In this document: in pieces, positions 62,864 to 64,000 of the stretch
Layout of the letters: the number at the start of each line of letters is the position of its first letter
Position numbering within the stretch: the stretch's first letter is position 1
Source of the DNA: Microbacterium arborescens
GTDB lineage: Bacteria > Actinomycetota > Actinomycetes > Actinomycetales > Microbacteriaceae
Reading direction: 5' to 3'
Assembly (NCBI RefSeq): GCF_030369635.1
Contig: NZ_CP128474.1
Location: 248,001-312,000, forward strand
DNA: 64,000 bases
The notes under the pieces: generated by a model
The model's input: only the letters and a program-made list of their open reading frames with translations
Database searches by the model: none
Told to the model about the DNA's origin: nothing
Made by a program: the position numbers and the translations under genes

Positions 62864-64000
62864 TCAGCGAAGCGGCGGCGTGCGCGGCGGCGCGACCCGG
62901 CGGGGAGCGAGCGCTTCGACGGCCGCGCCGAGGCGGAGCAGCGCGTTGTCGTCGTACGCGCGCCCGGCGATCGTCAAACCGACCGGCATCCCGATGTCGG
63001 GGAGGATCCCCATCGGAACCGTCACGGTCGGGATGCCGAGGTGGCGGACGGCGAGGTTGCCGTTGGCGATCCAGGTGCCGTTGCGCCAGCCGAGGTCGGC
63101 GGAGGCGGGGTTCACGTCCATGTCCGCGCGAGCGACGTCGGCGACGGCGGGAAAGGCGACGGCGTCGAGGCCGGCGGCATCCATCCATTCCTCGAGGTCG
63201 ACGCGCCGGGTCTCCTCGAGGCCGCGGAGACCGGCCTCGAGCTGCGGGATGTCGTTGAGCGCCGTGTCGGGGTGGGACCGGATCCAGTCGGGGTACTCGG
63301 CGATGTCGTCGTCGAACCCGTCGTACCGGTCGGGCAGCGCGCCGTCGGGCTGCGGGAAGATCCGCGTGCCGTCGACACCTGCGAGCCCCGGGAGAGCGGG
63401 GTCGCCATTGGCGCGGAGGAAGTCGTCCCACGCCCACGCCGACAGATCGACGATCTCGCGGCGCAGATACTCGGCACTCACGCGGCCGTTCGTCGCGATG
63501 GAGCCCGCGCCCGGCCGGTCGTTCTCGTAGCGCGACACGACGGGGAAGTCTGTCTCGACGACCTCGGCTCCGGCAGCTTCGAGGTCGTCGCGCAGTGCGT
63601 GCCACAGTGCGATCACCCCCGGCCGCGTCTCGATGCGCCGCCCCGTGGGCCCGCCGATGCCGGGTTCGGCCGCGGTGCCGGCATCCGGATCGGCGCCGAT
63701 GTACATCCGCGGGACGCCGATGCGCCGCCCGGCCAGGGTTTCGCGGGCAGCGGCGGGGTTCGCGACGGCGAGGTCGCGGTAGCTGGGCGGGCGGACGGCC
63801 GAGGCAGCGGGGATCGCGACCCAGGGCTGCATCCGCCAGAAGTCGCCGCGGCGGTCGGAATCGTCGGCGACGATCACGTCGAGCACGGCGAGCAGATCGG
63901 CCATCGTGCGGGTGTGCGGCACGACGACATCCATCGTCGGGACGAGGGGCCAGTTGCCGCGCACCGAGATCACCCCGCGCGAGGGCGTGTAGGCGCACAG
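62864..64000 (-). CDS. Amidase-signature family enzyme, 5' part outside the window
   Basis: The C-terminal 378 residues of an amidase are present; the frame stays open to the right edge. WPLVPTMDVVVPHTRTMADLLAVLD, AVAFPAVADV and LGIPTVTVPMGI...MPVGLTIAGRAYDDNALL match the family. The catalytic Ser-cisSer-Lys region lies beyond the edge, so activity cannot be judged. GTG 63973 is an internal codon rather than the start, because the homology reading CAYTPSRG continues upstream. The substrate is unknown. Confidence 0.9.
   Translation of the reverse strand: MCAYTPSRGVISVRGNWPLVPTMDVVVPHTRTMADLLAVLDVIVADDSDRRGDFWRMQPWVAIPAASAVRPPSYRDLAVANPAAARETLAGRRIGVPRMYIGADPDAGTAAEPGIGGPTGRRIETRPGVIALWHALRDDLEAAGAEVVETDFPVVSRYENDRPGAGSIATNGRVSAEYLRREIVDLSAWAWDDFLRANGDPALPGLAGVDGTRIFPQPDGALPDRYDGFDDDIAEYPDWIRSHPDTALNDIPQLEAGLRGLEETRRVDLEEWMDAAGLDAVAFPAVADVARADMDVNPASADLGWRNGTWIANGNLAVRHLGIPTVTVPMGILPDIGMPVGLTIAGRAYDDNALLRLGAAVEALAPRRVAPPRTPPLR

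Overview
The window is about 70 percent GC, with GTG starts, 4-base ATGA/GTGA overlaps and many TANNNT -10 boxes placed 6 or 7 bases before a start codon. The gene order tilS-hpt-ftsH-folE-folP-folB-folK-DUF3180, the protein families and the codon style point to a high-GC actinobacterium of the Microbacteriaceae, most like Microbacterium. This is inferred from gene content; no rRNA is present. There is no prophage, insertion sequence or CRISPR array. The window looks like chromosome carrying several families of intergenic palindromes.

1-20 kb: the end of a 3-methyladenine glycosylase gene overlaps a UvrA-like ABC ATPase. A large surface-signalling operon follows: a 2023-residue Ig-like/FN3 protein, MoxR ATPase, DUF58 protein, a transglutaminase-fold membrane protein whose catalytic Cys is replaced by Asp, FHA protein, PP2C phosphatase, a second FHA protein and a Ser/Thr kinase with an FN3-like outer tail. 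The layout matches the kinase/FN3/AAA-ATPase (PFNA-type) clusters of bifidobacteria and relatives. A second kinase is convergent with it.

20-40 kb: a lone resolvase-fold protein, a Na+/H+ antiporter, malate dehydrogenase, a proline iminopeptidase preceded by a coupled 10-codon upstream ORF, and a LacI regulator with a four-gene polyamine-type ABC importer controlled by GCAACCGGTTGC operators. Next are an adenosine deaminase-like enzyme, a DEAD-box helicase, a glutaredoxin, a GT2-GtrA glycosyltransferase, an InlB-repeat polysaccharide deacetylase, a DUF72 protein, a tiny zinc ribbon also preceded by a coupled leader ORF, a SRAP/YedK protein and a divergent MFS/HxlR pair. Three palindromic repeat families lie here or nearby (74-bp, about 71-bp nested, 85-bp direct).

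40-64 kb: a tRNA-Glu/Asp/Phe cluster with a terminator, a coiled-coil M23 peptidase, pyrophosphatase, tilS, hpt, ftsH and a nine-gene coupled folate operon. That operon runs on into two bPH2 membrane proteins, a DUF2520 protein and a SUMF1-fold protein without the catalytic cysteines of formylglycine-generating enzyme. lysS, a DUF4192 protein, cardiolipin synthase and a duplicated-domain lipoprotein follow. Then comes a compact SipW signal peptidase cluster with three SipW-type secreted substrates, a PLP decarboxylase and a truncated amidase.

The most interesting parts are the PFNA-type cluster with its pseudo-transglutaminase, the SipW surface cluster, the leaderless coupled mini-ORFs, and the repeat families together with a duplicated 3' gene end next to the deaminase gene.
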